From assembly GCA_905373275.1 (NCBI GenBank), contig CAJPSI010000007.1, forward strand, positions 1 through 21,551: DNA of 21,551 nt, given 5' to 3'. Origin of the DNA: Candidatus Saccharibacteria bacterium UBA1103 (lineage in GTDB: Bacteria > Patescibacteriota > Saccharimonadia > Saccharimonadales > Saccharimonadaceae). Shown here piece after piece: positions 7,130 to 13,760 of the stretch. Under the pieces are notes generated by a model. That model made no database searches. It worked only from the letters and a program-made list of their open reading frames with translations, and was not told the origin of the DNA. Made by a program: the position numbers and the translations under genes. Within the stretch, counting starts at the first letter, position 1. Each line of letters opens with the position of its first letter.

Positions 7130-7838
7130 AGACGGCGCAGAGCAAATTGCGACGGGACACTATGCTCGCTCGCAGGGAAGTCGGCTAATGCGGGCGGCTA
7201 ACCAAGATAAAGACCAAACGTATTTTCTGTATCGGATCACCGGCGAAGCGGTGGCTCAGACTATCTTTCCTCTCGGCGGTTATCAGACTAAAGCTGAAGT
7301 GCGGGCTGATGCCGCACGGCTAGGGCTTAGCACCGCCGGAAAACCTGACTCCCAGGGGATTTGTTTTGTCGGCACCGTGAATATGCGGGACTTTCTCAGA
7401 CAATATATTCGGACTGAGCCCGGTGAGATTATCGACCAGGAGACGGGCTGCCATGTGGGCGAGCATGACGGGGCGATCTTTTATACCCTAGGACAACGTC
7501 ATGGCCTGAATGTCGGTGGAGGCTTGCCGTATTATGTGGTAGGTAAAGATATGGGGCGCAATATAGTTTATGTCAGTCGTCGGCTTGACAGCGAGGTATT
7601 CTGGCGCAACGAACTGACTTTGTCGCAACTAAGCTGGATCAACGAGGCGCCGGTGGTGGCGGGTGATTATCTGGTCAGGGTGCGTCATCGTGCGCCACTG
7701 AAAGCAGCGTCGGTCAGGTGGCGAGATAGCGATCGGTTGGTCGTGGCACTGAAAGAATCGGAACGGGCTGTAGCCAGTGGACAATCGGTGGTCATCTATG
7801 ATGATCAGGTCTGCCTGGGCGGTGGAGTGGTCTGCTAG
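7104..7838 (+). CDS. mnmA: MnmA, C-terminal part in the +1 frame
   Basis: Rest of MnmA in the +1 frame. The authentic homology begins near 7125 (LRDGAEQIATGHYAR). The frame is open from a TTG at 7104 with AGGAGG (7092-7097) six nt upstream, so separate initiation is conceivable, but that AGGAGG also encodes the conserved QEV of the first frame. Visible blocks: ATGHYAR, the NQDKDQTYFLY tRNA-binding segment, GKPDSQGICFVG with the second catalytic cysteine, and the C-terminal beta-barrel (YTLGQRHGLNVGG and onwards). With the N-terminal part the total is about 347 residues, a normal MnmA length, so nothing but the reading frame is lost. The rest of the reading frame is intact with no further stops, which favours a recent change or an indel error over old decay. 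Confidence 0.9.
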   Translation: MDYFVRQLRDGAEQIATGHYARSQGSRLMRAANQDKDQTYFLYRITGEAVAQTIFPLGGYQTKAEVRADAARLGLSTAGKPDSQGICFVGTVNMRDFLRQYIRTEPGEIIDQETGCHVGEHDGAIFYTLGQRHGLNVGGGLPYYVVGKDMGRNIVYVSRRLDSEVFWRNELTLSQLSWINEAPVVAGDYLVRVRHRAPLKAASVRWRDSDRLVVALKESERAVASGQSVVIYDDQVCLGGGVVC

Positions 7839-7862
7839 ATTTTCGGCTTTAGAGCGACGATG

Positions 7863-7871
7863 TGCTATGAT
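7863..7871 (+). promoter_or_regulatory. Extended -10 promoter of the Val-Ala-Val tRNA cluster
   Basis: TGCTATGAT lies 18 nt before the first tRNA base and 24 nt after the mnmA stop. No good -35 is evident. Confidence 0.6.
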
Positions 7872-7889
7872 AGCTACAGCTGAGGAGAT

Positions 7890-7966
7890 GGGTTGCTAGC
7901 TCAGCTGGCTAGAGCGCCTCGTTTACACCGAGGAGGTCAGGGGTTCGAGCCCCTTGCGACCCACCA
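7890..7966 (+). tRNA. tRNA-Val (anticodon UAC)
   Basis: Full cloverleaf: acceptor GGGTTGC/GCGACCC, anticodon stem CCTCG/CGAGG with loop TTTACAC (anticodon TAC), T-loop GGTTCGAGC, discriminator A and encoded CCA. First of three tandem tRNAs that share one promoter and terminator. Confidence 0.97.
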
Positions 7967-7969
7967 TTT

Positions 7970-8046
7970 GGGGCACTAGCTCATTTGGCTAGAGCGCTTC
8001 GCTGGCAGCGAAGAGGTGAGCGGTTCGAATCCGCTGTGCTCCACCA
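7970..8046 (+). tRNA. tRNA-Ala (anticodon GGC)
   Basis: Acceptor GGGGCAC/GTGCTCC with the G3-U70 wobble that is the alanine identity element, anticodon stem CTTCG/CGAAG with loop CTGGCAG (GGC), T-loop GGTTCGAAT, encoded CCA. It starts 3 nt after the preceding tRNA. Confidence 0.97.
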
Positions 8047-8057
8047 CTTAGGATTCC

Positions 8058-8134
8058 GGGGTGGTAGCTCAGCTGGCTAGAGCGCTACATTCACACTGTA
8101 GAGGTCGGGAGTTCAAGTCTCTTCCGCCCCACCA
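8058..8134 (+). tRNA. tRNA-Val (anticodon CAC)
   Basis: Acceptor GGGGTGG/CCGCCCC, anticodon stem CTACA/TGTAG with loop TTCACAC (CAC), T-loop AGTTCAAGT, encoded CCA. It is a second valine isoacceptor beside the UAC species, reading GUG. Confidence 0.97.
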
Positions 8135-8148
8135 GGCATTATTTCGAG

Positions 8149-8177
8149 TAACCACCTGCTATAGAGGTGGTTATTTT
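8149..8177 (+). terminator. Rho-independent terminator of the tRNA cluster
   Basis: Perfect 9-bp stem TAACCACCT (8149-8157) / AGGTGGTTA (8165-8173), loop GCTATAG, then TTTT. It lies 15 nt after the last tRNA. Confidence 0.9.
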
Positions 8178-8199
8178 GGTGACGAGAGAGCGGGCAGTC

Positions 8200-8240
8200 T
8201 TTAGCCAATCTTCAGCTAGCACGGCTTAGTATGCTAGTGT
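8200..8240 (+). promoter_or_regulatory. Promoter of the two-component operon with OmpR-type direct repeat
   Basis: TTTAGC (8200-8205) and TTCAGC (8211-8216) form a direct repeat with an 11-bp period, the arrangement bound by OmpR/PhoB-family dimers. The second half-site overlaps the -35 position of the extended -10 box TGCTAGTGT (8232-8240). Transcription would begin near 8247, just before the AAAGGAGG site (8250-8257). Autoregulation is inferred. Confidence 0.5.
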
Positions 8241-8260
8241 AAAGTGACAAAGGAGGTAAA

Positions 8261-8938
8261 ATGAAGGTCTTGATTATCGAGGATGAAACCAAGCTAGCTA
8301 ATGCGCTGAGTCGGGGTCTTAGACAGGAGAGTTATGCCACCGAAGTGTATAACAATGGTGAAGATGGCTTGGCGGCTGCTTTGCATGATGAATACGACCT
8401 GATGATTATCGACCGGATGCTGCCGGGCAAAGAGGGTCTGGAGATTATCGGGGAGGTACGTAGCAAGGGGATTAGAACGCCTGTCATCGTCTTGACTGCT
8501 AAAGGGCAGATTCGTAATCGAGTAGAGGGACTGGACGCCGGAGCCGATGATTACATGGTGAAGCCATTCAGCTTTGAGGAGCTACTAGCTCGGATCAGGG
8601 CGCTGTTTCGTCGTCCCTCGGATGCAGTTGACACTGTACTTAAGGTAGGAGACTTAACGATGAATACCAGTCGGTCGGAGGTGCGACGAGGTAAGAAGCG
8701 GATCAAGCTAACTTCGACCGAGTATGCTCTCTTGGAATATTTGATGCGCAACCAAGGTCGGACGATCAGTAAAGATAAGTTGATTGGGCACGTCTGGGAT
8801 TTTGATGCTGATATTCTGCCTAATACGGTCGAGGCTCATGTCGGGTCGCTGAGGCGCAAGATTGACAAACCATTTGCCGGACCGGAGCTGCTCCAGACGA
8901 TCCGGGGCTTCGGCTATCGGCTGGAAGCGGCGTCATGA
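8261..8938 (+). CDS. OmpR/PhoB-family response regulator
   Basis: 225-residue two-domain regulator. Receiver domain about 1-115: acidic pair E7/D8, phospho-acceptor D51 (IIDRMLPG), T79 and K101 (MVKPF) are all present, so it should be phosphorylated normally. Winged-helix DNA-binding domain about 125-223 with the characteristic LTSTEYALLEYLMRNQGR and VEAHVGSLRRKID blocks and terminal GFGYRLE. Strong ribosome site (AAAGGAGG). The stop overlaps the start of the histidine kinase gene (ATGATG), typical of cotranslated pairs. It resembles CopR/QseB/CutR-type regulators, but the signal cannot be told from sequence. It probably binds the direct repeat upstream of its own gene. Confidence 0.95.
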   Translation: MKVLIIEDETKLANALSRGLRQESYATEVYNNGEDGLAAALHDEYDLMIIDRMLPGKEGLEIIGEVRSKGIRTPVIVLTAKGQIRNRVEGLDAGADDYMVKPFSFEELLARIRALFRRPSDAVDTVLKVGDLTMNTSRSEVRRGKKRIKLTSTEYALLEYLMRNQGRTISKDKLIGHVWDFDADILPNTVEAHVGSLRRKIDKPFAGPELLQTIRGFGYRLEAAS

Positions 8939-9909
8939 TGAAGATATTTGATAAGGCTACGGTCAAACTTACGGCGATCTACACTATTATCATCATGGTC
9001 GTATCGCTATCTTTCTCGATGGGGATTGGTATGACTGCTATGGGTGAGATCAGGCGTCCCTATAAGACGCCCGACCTCATCGTCCAGCTGAGAGTCGAGA
9101 ACGACTTTGCTAACGTCTATAATCACCGGGTGCACGATGTTGAGACCAAAGTGTGGGCTAGTCTCTTCTGGATCAATGTTGGCATCCTGATAGCTGGGGC
9201 AATGGCATCCTACCTGCTGGCACGACGGACGCTAAAGCCAATCGAGAAAGCGATGGAGGATGAGACGCAGTTTGTCTCGGATGCCAGCCATGAGCTGAGG
9301 ACACCGCTCGCTACCATGCGGATGGAGAACGAGGTATTGCTACGTGATGACGAAGCCAAGAAGTCAGACTACAAAGAACAGCTAAAGAGTAACCTCGAGG
9401 AGATAGATAAGCTACGTCAGCTGACCGACACCCTGCTGAGGCTAAGTGGTTCCGGTAAACTGGAGCTGGCGACAATTGATGCTAGTGAAATGGTCGGGCG
9501 AGCTATCGACCGGGTTCGAGCGACGGCAGAGGCGAAAAAGATAACGATAGACGATCAGCTCGGCGACAAGTCGCTGAAGCTGGTAGCTAACGCCGATGCT
9601 CTGATGGAGATACTCTATATATATCTTGATAATGCCATCAAGTACTCACCGGAGAATAGTCAAATCGAGATCATTAGCGATGGCAAGAAGAGTCTGGCAG
9701 TACGGGATCACGGTAGCGGTATAGCCGACAAAGATCTGCCGAATGTCTTTAACCGATTTTATCGGGCAGACGAGTCACGTAATTCTGAAGGGTTTGGGCT
9801 GGGGCTTAGCTTGGTCAGCCGATTGGCGGAGCAGATGGGTGCGAAAGTATCGGCGACGAACAACCCTAGTCGGTATGGCAGCGGAGCGACTTTTACTATT
9901 TGCTTCTAG
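8935..9909 (+). CDS. Sensor histidine kinase paired with the upstream regulator
   Basis: 324-residue membrane kinase. Two transmembrane helices (about 12-34 and 75-95) flank a short extracytoplasmic loop of about 40 residues, too small for a folded periplasmic sensor domain; there is no clear HAMP. The HisKA block is SDASHELRTPLA with phospho-acceptor H119. The HATPase_c domain shows the N-box (YLDNAIKYSPEN), G1 (RDHGSGI), F-box (FNRFYRAD) and G2 (GFGLGLSL). The second ATG (8938) is an equally good start. The short loop suggests intramembrane sensing or a partner protein. Histidine kinases are few in reduced CPR genomes, so this may be one of only a handful of sensory systems in the cell (inference). 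Confidence 0.94.
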   Translation: MMKIFDKATVKLTAIYTIIIMVVSLSFSMGIGMTAMGEIRRPYKTPDLIVQLRVENDFANVYNHRVHDVETKVWASLFWINVGILIAGAMASYLLARRTLKPIEKAMEDETQFVSDASHELRTPLATMRMENEVLLRDDEAKKSDYKEQLKSNLEEIDKLRQLTDTLLRLSGSGKLELATIDASEMVGRAIDRVRATAEAKKITIDDQLGDKSLKLVANADALMEILYIYLDNAIKYSPENSQIEIISDGKKSLAVRDHGSGIADKDLPNVFNRFYRADESRNSEGFGLGLSLVSRLAEQMGAKVSATNNPSRYGSGATFTICF

Positions 9910-9917
9910 GAGGTGGA

Positions 9918-9926
9918 TGGTATAAT
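9918..9926 (+). promoter_or_regulatory. Extended -10 promoter of tRNA-Leu(GAG)
   Basis: TGGTATAAT, a perfect extended -10, 9 nt before the tRNA and 8 nt after the kinase stop codon. Confidence 0.75.
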
Positions 9927-9935
9927 GACCAGTGA

Positions 9936-10022
9936 GCGCTCGTGCTGGAATTGGTAGACAGGCATGCTTGAGGTGCATGTGTCGGTTACGACGTGGAAGT
10001 TCAAGTCTTCTCGGGCGCACCA
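9936..10022 (+). tRNA. tRNA-Leu (anticodon GAG)
   Basis: Class II tRNA: acceptor GCGCTCG/CGGGCGC, anticodon stem CATGC/GCATG with loop TTGAGGT (GAG), a long variable arm (TGTCGGTTACGACGT), T-loop AGTTCAAGT, discriminator A and encoded CCA. Transcribed alone; no clear poly-T terminator follows. Confidence 0.96.
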
Positions 10023-10061
10023 AGATATGATTAGACCGGGGTGGGATATCACGCAAGCTAG

Positions 10062-10090
10062 TTGAAACGCTGGCAAGTATATGGTATGGT
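10062..10090 (+). promoter_or_regulatory. Promoter of the 507-residue hypothetical gene
   Basis: -35 TTGAAA (10062-10067), 17-bp spacer, -10 TATGGT (10085-10090) preceded by TGG. The ATG at 10102 is only 11 nt after the -10 box, leaving a 5' leader of about 4-5 nt and no room for a ribosome site. Confidence 0.6.
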
Positions 10091-10101
10091 AAAGCTAGTT
10101 T

Positions 10102-11625
10102 ATGAGTGAGGTAAGTGGTGATCCGGTGATAACTCCAGCTAATGGCGTGGCTACACCGGCCGGTGGTCAGACCGGCGGTGTCGGTGCCGGCCTAGATGGC
10201 CTGAGGGAGTTAATCAGGATTAAAAAGGAGATTCTGGCGCAAAATGGTGAGCCAGAAGCGAGTCAGTCTTCGGTTGATGATCAGCCAACGAAAAAAGCGA
10301 GGAAGCGTGGTCGTGGTCGCAAGAATAAACAACCGATCGAGACGGTGGCGCCTGAGAGCGTAGAGTTTCATCTGCCGTTTGAGGCTAGTGATATTGTCTA
10401 TGGCGAGGCGGTGGGTAAGCCTAAGTTGACTGATGTGCGACTATACGTAAAGCAAGATGGCAAAGTCTTGATCTACGACCATAATATCTTTCCGGGCCAG
10501 GATGAAGAGTACCTGCAGTGTGCTGGTAAATTGCTTAATAGCCATCGAGATCATTTTCGATCCATTGTGGTGGGTGATATCACGGTCTATCTGGCGAATA
10601 ATGCCAATCTTCTACCTAAGAACGGCGAGCTAATCTATGGCGATAAATACAAGATTGTTTGTCAGAATGATGAGATCCTTGAGACGATAACTAAAGTATT
10701 GACTCCGGAAGCCCCTAAGTCTGACCTCTCGGCTGACTTAGTGCGTAAAGTGCTATTGGTGCAGGAAGTGGCTAAAAAGGTGGTGAGTACCGGGCAAGTT
10801 CAGCCAGCTGATGTGATGAACGTCTTTCTGGCGATGGGTGAAGCTTCTGACCGACTGGCACAAAAAGTGCTAGGCGTCAGCTTGTCAACGATTGAACGGG
10901 TAACTGATCACTTGCGAGCTAGGCGAGCCATCGACGAGCCGGACAGCGATGGTAAATATCCGATCCTGATTCAGGACATCGCTGAGCTAGAGCGGGCTGA
11001 AACGCTGTCTAACGAGGAGCAGGTAAATTATTTTTGTCAGGCAGTGCATAGTGAAACCGTCAGGGGCAAAAAGCTGCTTTATGATCTGGCCGAACTGCCG
11101 TCGGTCAAAATGGCTGATAACTATGTGCGGGCGGTGGCCAGTTTTTGCCGAGCTTCCACTGACGTGAAGTTGCGACATTTATTCAGCGAGGCTGACGAGC
11201 TGGTTCAAGTGTCTGAGGTCTTACAGCTGGTCAGCGCTGATGGATCTGTCAGCAGCAATGATCTGGCTAGCCAAGAGCTCTTTCAGAATTATGTCACTAA
11301 ATATATGCTAGTGGCGGAATATCCGACAGATAGTGTTGGTGGAGGCTTCCCCTGGTTCCAGTTCCAGATTAGTCGAACTGACCGGCTCAAGCTTGATACA
11401 CTGCGCTACTTGATGGCGAATCTCGGCTGGATCAATTGCATTTATACTAATACCGAGCTGGGTCGTTTGGCTCGGATCGTAAGGGCGCTCAAGTCGTCGG
11501 TGAGTGAAAGTACTTTTGCTGCCACAAAAGACGCCCTGGCTGTCGAGTTGGCTAGGATTATTGAGGAGCGCAAGGCGCAACGCACCATTGACCAGGCTCA
11601 GCTAAGGCTGGCTAAACGCAAATAA
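10102..11625 (+). CDS. Hypothetical protein with basic linker and possible winged-helix segment
   Basis: 507-residue cytoplasmic protein I do not recognise. N-terminal 1-60 is Gly/Thr/Ala-rich and probably disordered; 64-77 is strongly basic (KKARKRGRGRKNKQ), suggesting nucleic-acid binding. Residues 85-200 are mixed alpha/beta. Residues about 240-290 read as helix-turn-helix plus wing, with the pattern S-x5-R-x5-LRARRAI..P..DGKYPIL, vaguely like the FtsK gamma winged helix. Residues 295-507 are alpha-helical and end in a basic tail (RLAKRK). No signal peptide or membrane segment. It has its own promoter with almost no leader, starts 79 nt after tRNA-Leu and converges on rarA. Composition matches its neighbours, so it looks native. 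A DNA- or RNA-binding role is inference only. Confidence 0.85.
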   Translation: MSEVSGDPVITPANGVATPAGGQTGGVGAGLDGLRELIRIKKEILAQNGEPEASQSSVDDQPTKKARKRGRGRKNKQPIETVAPESVEFHLPFEASDIVYGEAVGKPKLTDVRLYVKQDGKVLIYDHNIFPGQDEEYLQCAGKLLNSHRDHFRSIVVGDITVYLANNANLLPKNGELIYGDKYKIVCQNDEILETITKVLTPEAPKSDLSADLVRKVLLVQEVAKKVVSTGQVQPADVMNVFLAMGEASDRLAQKVLGVSLSTIERVTDHLRARRAIDEPDSDGKYPILIQDIAELERAETLSNEEQVNYFCQAVHSETVRGKKLLYDLAELPSVKMADNYVRAVASFCRASTDVKLRHLFSEADELVQVSEVLQLVSADGSVSSNDLASQELFQNYVTKYMLVAEYPTDSVGGGFPWFQFQISRTDRLKLDTLRYLMANLGWINCIYTNTELGRLARIVRALKSSVSESTFAATKDALAVELARIIEERKAQRTIDQAQLRLAKRK

Positions 11626-11645
11626 CTCAGTAGCTAAATAAGCCG

Positions 11646-11665
11646 CCGGCCGTTGGATCCGCCGG
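11646..11665. terminator. Weak bidirectional hairpin between convergent genes
   Basis: CCGGC (11646-11650) pairs with GCCGG (11661-11665) across a 10-nt loop in the 47-bp gap between two convergent stop codons. In the rarA direction it is followed by CTTATTTA; in the other direction there is no T-run. Weak evidence. Confidence 0.3.
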
Positions 11666-11672
11666 GCCTCAG

Positions 11673-12872
11673 TCATTTCCTTTTGCTTTGATCCTGATCT
11701 AACTTAGCTTGAACTTCGTCGGGTAAATAGCTACCTGCCTGGTGATAGCCTGCCTTCCATTGATAGCCCTTTCCGTACCCCAAGTGGCGCATTAGTTTAG
11801 TCGGGGCGTTGCGAATGAAGAGCGGTATGGGGCTGTCGGGGAACTCTTCAGCCAGCTGCTTGGCTTGTAGCCAAGCGTCATATGATTCACGAGATTTCTT
11901 AGCTCGACACAAAGCAATAACGACATGCGACAGAATAATCCCTCCCTCAGGCAAACCGACTCGTTCAATAGCCAGAAAGGCGTTTGTGGCTAACCCCAGG
12001 GCGCCGTTACCGGCTAGCCCGATATCTTCGCTGGCGAAGATGACCATTCGTCGGGCGATGAACTTAGGATCCTCGCCTGCTTGGATCATCCGGGCTAAAT
12101 AGTATAGGGCAGCTGTTTCATCACTGCCGCGCATTGACTTGATAAAGGCACTGGCGATATCGTAGTGTCCATCAGCTTTCTTATCGTAGCGGGGTAAACG
12201 CTGTCCCAGTGCCTGTTCGACCAGCCGGCTGGTAATCTTTTTCCTATTGGGCGCTAGACTTTCGGCTAATTCCAGGGCGCCTAGAGCATAGCGAGCGTCA
12301 CCGTGAGCTAGGCTGGCGATGGTGTCAATAGCGTCAGGGGAGATTCGGCGCTCTAGTTTCTCCAACTTGATGGCTCGACTGAGGATTTGCTTGATCTGGT
12401 CGGTCGATAATTGCTTAAGGATGACTACTCGGGAGCGAGAGATGAGGGGCGGAATTACTTCGAAAGAGGGATTCTCGGTGGTGGCGCCGATCAGCATGAT
12501 TAGTCCGCTTTCAACATGAGGCAGGAATGCATCTTGCTGAGCCTTGTTAAAACGATGAATCTCGTCGACAAAGAGGATGGTGTGTAGTTGTAAGTTCCAG
12601 TTTTGGCGAGCTCGTTCAATTACTTTCTCTATATCGGCTTTCTTAGCAGAGACGGCTGATATCTCGACGAAATCAGCTTTTACCTCGCTGGCGATGATTC
12701 GTGCTAAGGTGGTTTTGCCTGTTCCCGGCGGTCCCCAGAAGATCAGCGATACCGGCTCGCCTTGCTCGACGATTGGGCGCAGCACAGCCATTGCCTCATC
12801 TTGGCCAACTACTTCGTCTAGACTGCTTGGTCGCATGCGTTCAGCGAGCGGCTGGCGATTTGGCTGTTCCAT
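11673..12872 (-). CDS. rarA: Replication-associated recombination protein A (MgsA/WRNIP1-type AAA+ ATPase)
   Basis: 399-residue AAA+ ATPase of the RarA family, which acts at stalled replication forks and exposed DNA ends. I place the start at ATG 12872 (MEQPNRQPLAERMRPSSLDEV); an in-frame TTG 15 nt upstream overlaps the promoter. Visible: the RMRPSSLDEVVGQ N-terminal motif, Walker A GPPGTGKT (47-54), Walker B ILFVDEIHRFN (99-109), sensor 1 GATTENPSF (129-137), the arginine-finger region PLISRSRV and the C-terminal tetramerisation domain (FIARRMVIFASEDIGLA and later GYGKGYQWKAGYH). All are standard for a full-length protein. It lies alone on the minus strand; TATAAT (12879-12884) is 6 nt before the ATG, so the mRNA should be leaderless. 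Confidence 0.96.
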   Translation of the reverse strand: MEQPNRQPLAERMRPSSLDEVVGQDEAMAVLRPIVEQGEPVSLIFWGPPGTGKTTLARIIASEVKADFVEISAVSAKKADIEKVIERARQNWNLQLHTILFVDEIHRFNKAQQDAFLPHVESGLIMLIGATTENPSFEVIPPLISRSRVVILKQLSTDQIKQILSRAIKLEKLERRISPDAIDTIASLAHGDARYALGALELAESLAPNRKKITSRLVEQALGQRLPRYDKKADGHYDIASAFIKSMRGSDETAALYYLARMIQAGEDPKFIARRMVIFASEDIGLAGNGALGLATNAFLAIERVGLPEGGIILSHVVIALCRAKKSRESYDAWLQAKQLAEEFPDSPIPLFIRNAPTKLMRHLGYGKGYQWKAGYHQAGSYLPDEVQAKLDQDQSKRK

Positions 12873-12878
12873 AACTAC

Positions 12879-12884
12879 ATTATA
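12879..12884 (-). promoter_or_regulatory. -10 box of rarA abutting the start codon
   Basis: On the minus strand TATAAT is preceded directly by TG and followed by 6 nt and the ATG at 12872, so the transcript should begin at the start codon. No convincing -35. Confidence 0.65.
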
Positions 12885-12929
12885 CAACAGAGAGTTTGTC
12901 GAAATTGACCGGTTGCGAGTTCAATCTTG

Positions 12930-12938
12930 TGTTACAAT
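12930..12938 (+). promoter_or_regulatory. Extended -10 promoter of the 12945 mini-ORF and downstream gene
   Basis: TGTTACAAT fits TGnTAnAAT. It is followed by 6 nt and an ATG at 12945. It is divergent from the rarA promoter, with about 45 bp between the two -10 boxes. Confidence 0.6.
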
Positions 12939-12944
12939 TAAACT

Positions 12945-12998
12945 ATGAAAATGGTTAACCTAAATCACGAGATATTGATTAATGAGGTGAAGCTATAA
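12945..12998 (+). CDS. Leaderless 17-codon upstream ORF
   Basis: Encodes MKMVNLNHEILINEVKL and stops at TAA 12996. The ATG is 6 nt after the TACAAT box, so it would be the first codon of a leaderless mRNA. The next gene starts 15 nt after the stop with its own AGAGGAGG site. It could be a leader peptide coupling translation, or a chance ORF; a similar arrangement precedes the ABC-F gene at 3438. Confidence 0.4.
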   Translation: MKMVNLNHEILINEVKL

Positions 12999-13013
12999 AC
13001 AAGAGGAGGTCTT

Positions 13014-13760
13014 ATGCGAAACAAAACAACCTACTGGCGATTTAAGCCGTGGGTAGTTGCTTTATTCTTGGCACTGTACACTTTGTCAATTTGTGGAATT
13101 ACTGCCGCGGCAACTTGGGCGATAGTTACTGGCGTTAATTCGTCTAGCACAGGCACAGACACAGATTCATCGAGCGACGGACTGGACGGCCACATGGAGC
13201 TGAGGAAACCAATTATCTATCTTTACCCCACAGCTACCACGAGTATCTCGGTGCAGCTGCAAAAACCAGAGAACTTTACTACGACTTATCCGTTGTACGG
13301 TGATGGTTGGCGAGTAACTGCTCAGCCCGATGGCAAGTTGTCGGACGCTTCAGGCAAACAATACTACGCTCTTTATTGGGAAGGGAAAGACACTTCGCCT
13401 TATGATTTTTCGACAGGTTTTTACGTCACCAAGGATACGGCGGCGCACGTGTTAGAAAAGCAACTAACAAAAATTGGTCTGAACAGTCGGGAACGAAATG
13501 AATTTATGATATATTGGCTACCGGTATTACGAGACATTGGTCAGAGCGTCATTCATTTTCGTTTAACTGATGAATTACAGTCACAAAACAAGCTAACGAT
13601 AAGTCCAGCTCCTGACTCGTTGCTGCGCGTAGCGATGGATATTAAACCAGTCAGGAGACCGGTGGTGTTGCCGGCGCAGAAACTTGATTCGTTTGAGCGC
13701 AAAGGATTTGCAGTTGTCGAGTGGGGCGGCAGAGTGGTTGGCGAGGATAGAATAAAGTAA
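13014..13760 (+). CDS. Membrane-anchored conserved protein of unknown function
   Basis: 248 residues. One N-terminal transmembrane or signal-anchor segment (about 12-38), a Ser/Thr/Asp-rich spacer (43-58), then an extracytoplasmic domain. The domain has the strings KPIIYLYPT, YGDGWRVTAQPDGKL, YYALYWEG, FMIYWLP, SPAPDSLLRVAMDIKP and a terminal FERKGFAVVEWGG; I associate this pattern with a widespread family of secreted hypothetical proteins, but know no assigned function. Repeated beta-strand and aromatic content suggests a beta-sandwich. Good ribosome site (AGAGGAGG, 4 nt from ATG). The gene and the 300 bp after it look AT-richer, with fewer of the CGG/GGC-rich codons seen in neighbours, so acquisition by transfer is possible. 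The promoter lies before the 17-codon upstream ORF. Confidence 0.82.
   Translation: MRNKTTYWRFKPWVVALFLALYTLSICGITAAATWAIVTGVNSSSTGTDTDSSSDGLDGHMELRKPIIYLYPTATTSISVQLQKPENFTTTYPLYGDGWRVTAQPDGKLSDASGKQYYALYWEGKDTSPYDFSTGFYVTKDTAAHVLEKQLTKIGLNSRERNEFMIYWLPVLRDIGQSVIHFRLTDELQSQNKLTISPAPDSLLRVAMDIKPVRRPVVLPAQKLDSFERKGFAVVEWGGRVVGEDRIK

Noticed and set aside
10012..10055. Terminator after tRNA-Leu(GAG), GATAT...ATATC
   Set aside because: Only 5-6 bp with a long loop and no T-run.
9775..10056. Minus-strand open frame across the kinase end and tRNA-Leu
   Set aside because: It reads antisense through a clear tRNA and a conserved kinase domain; it is a shadow of both.
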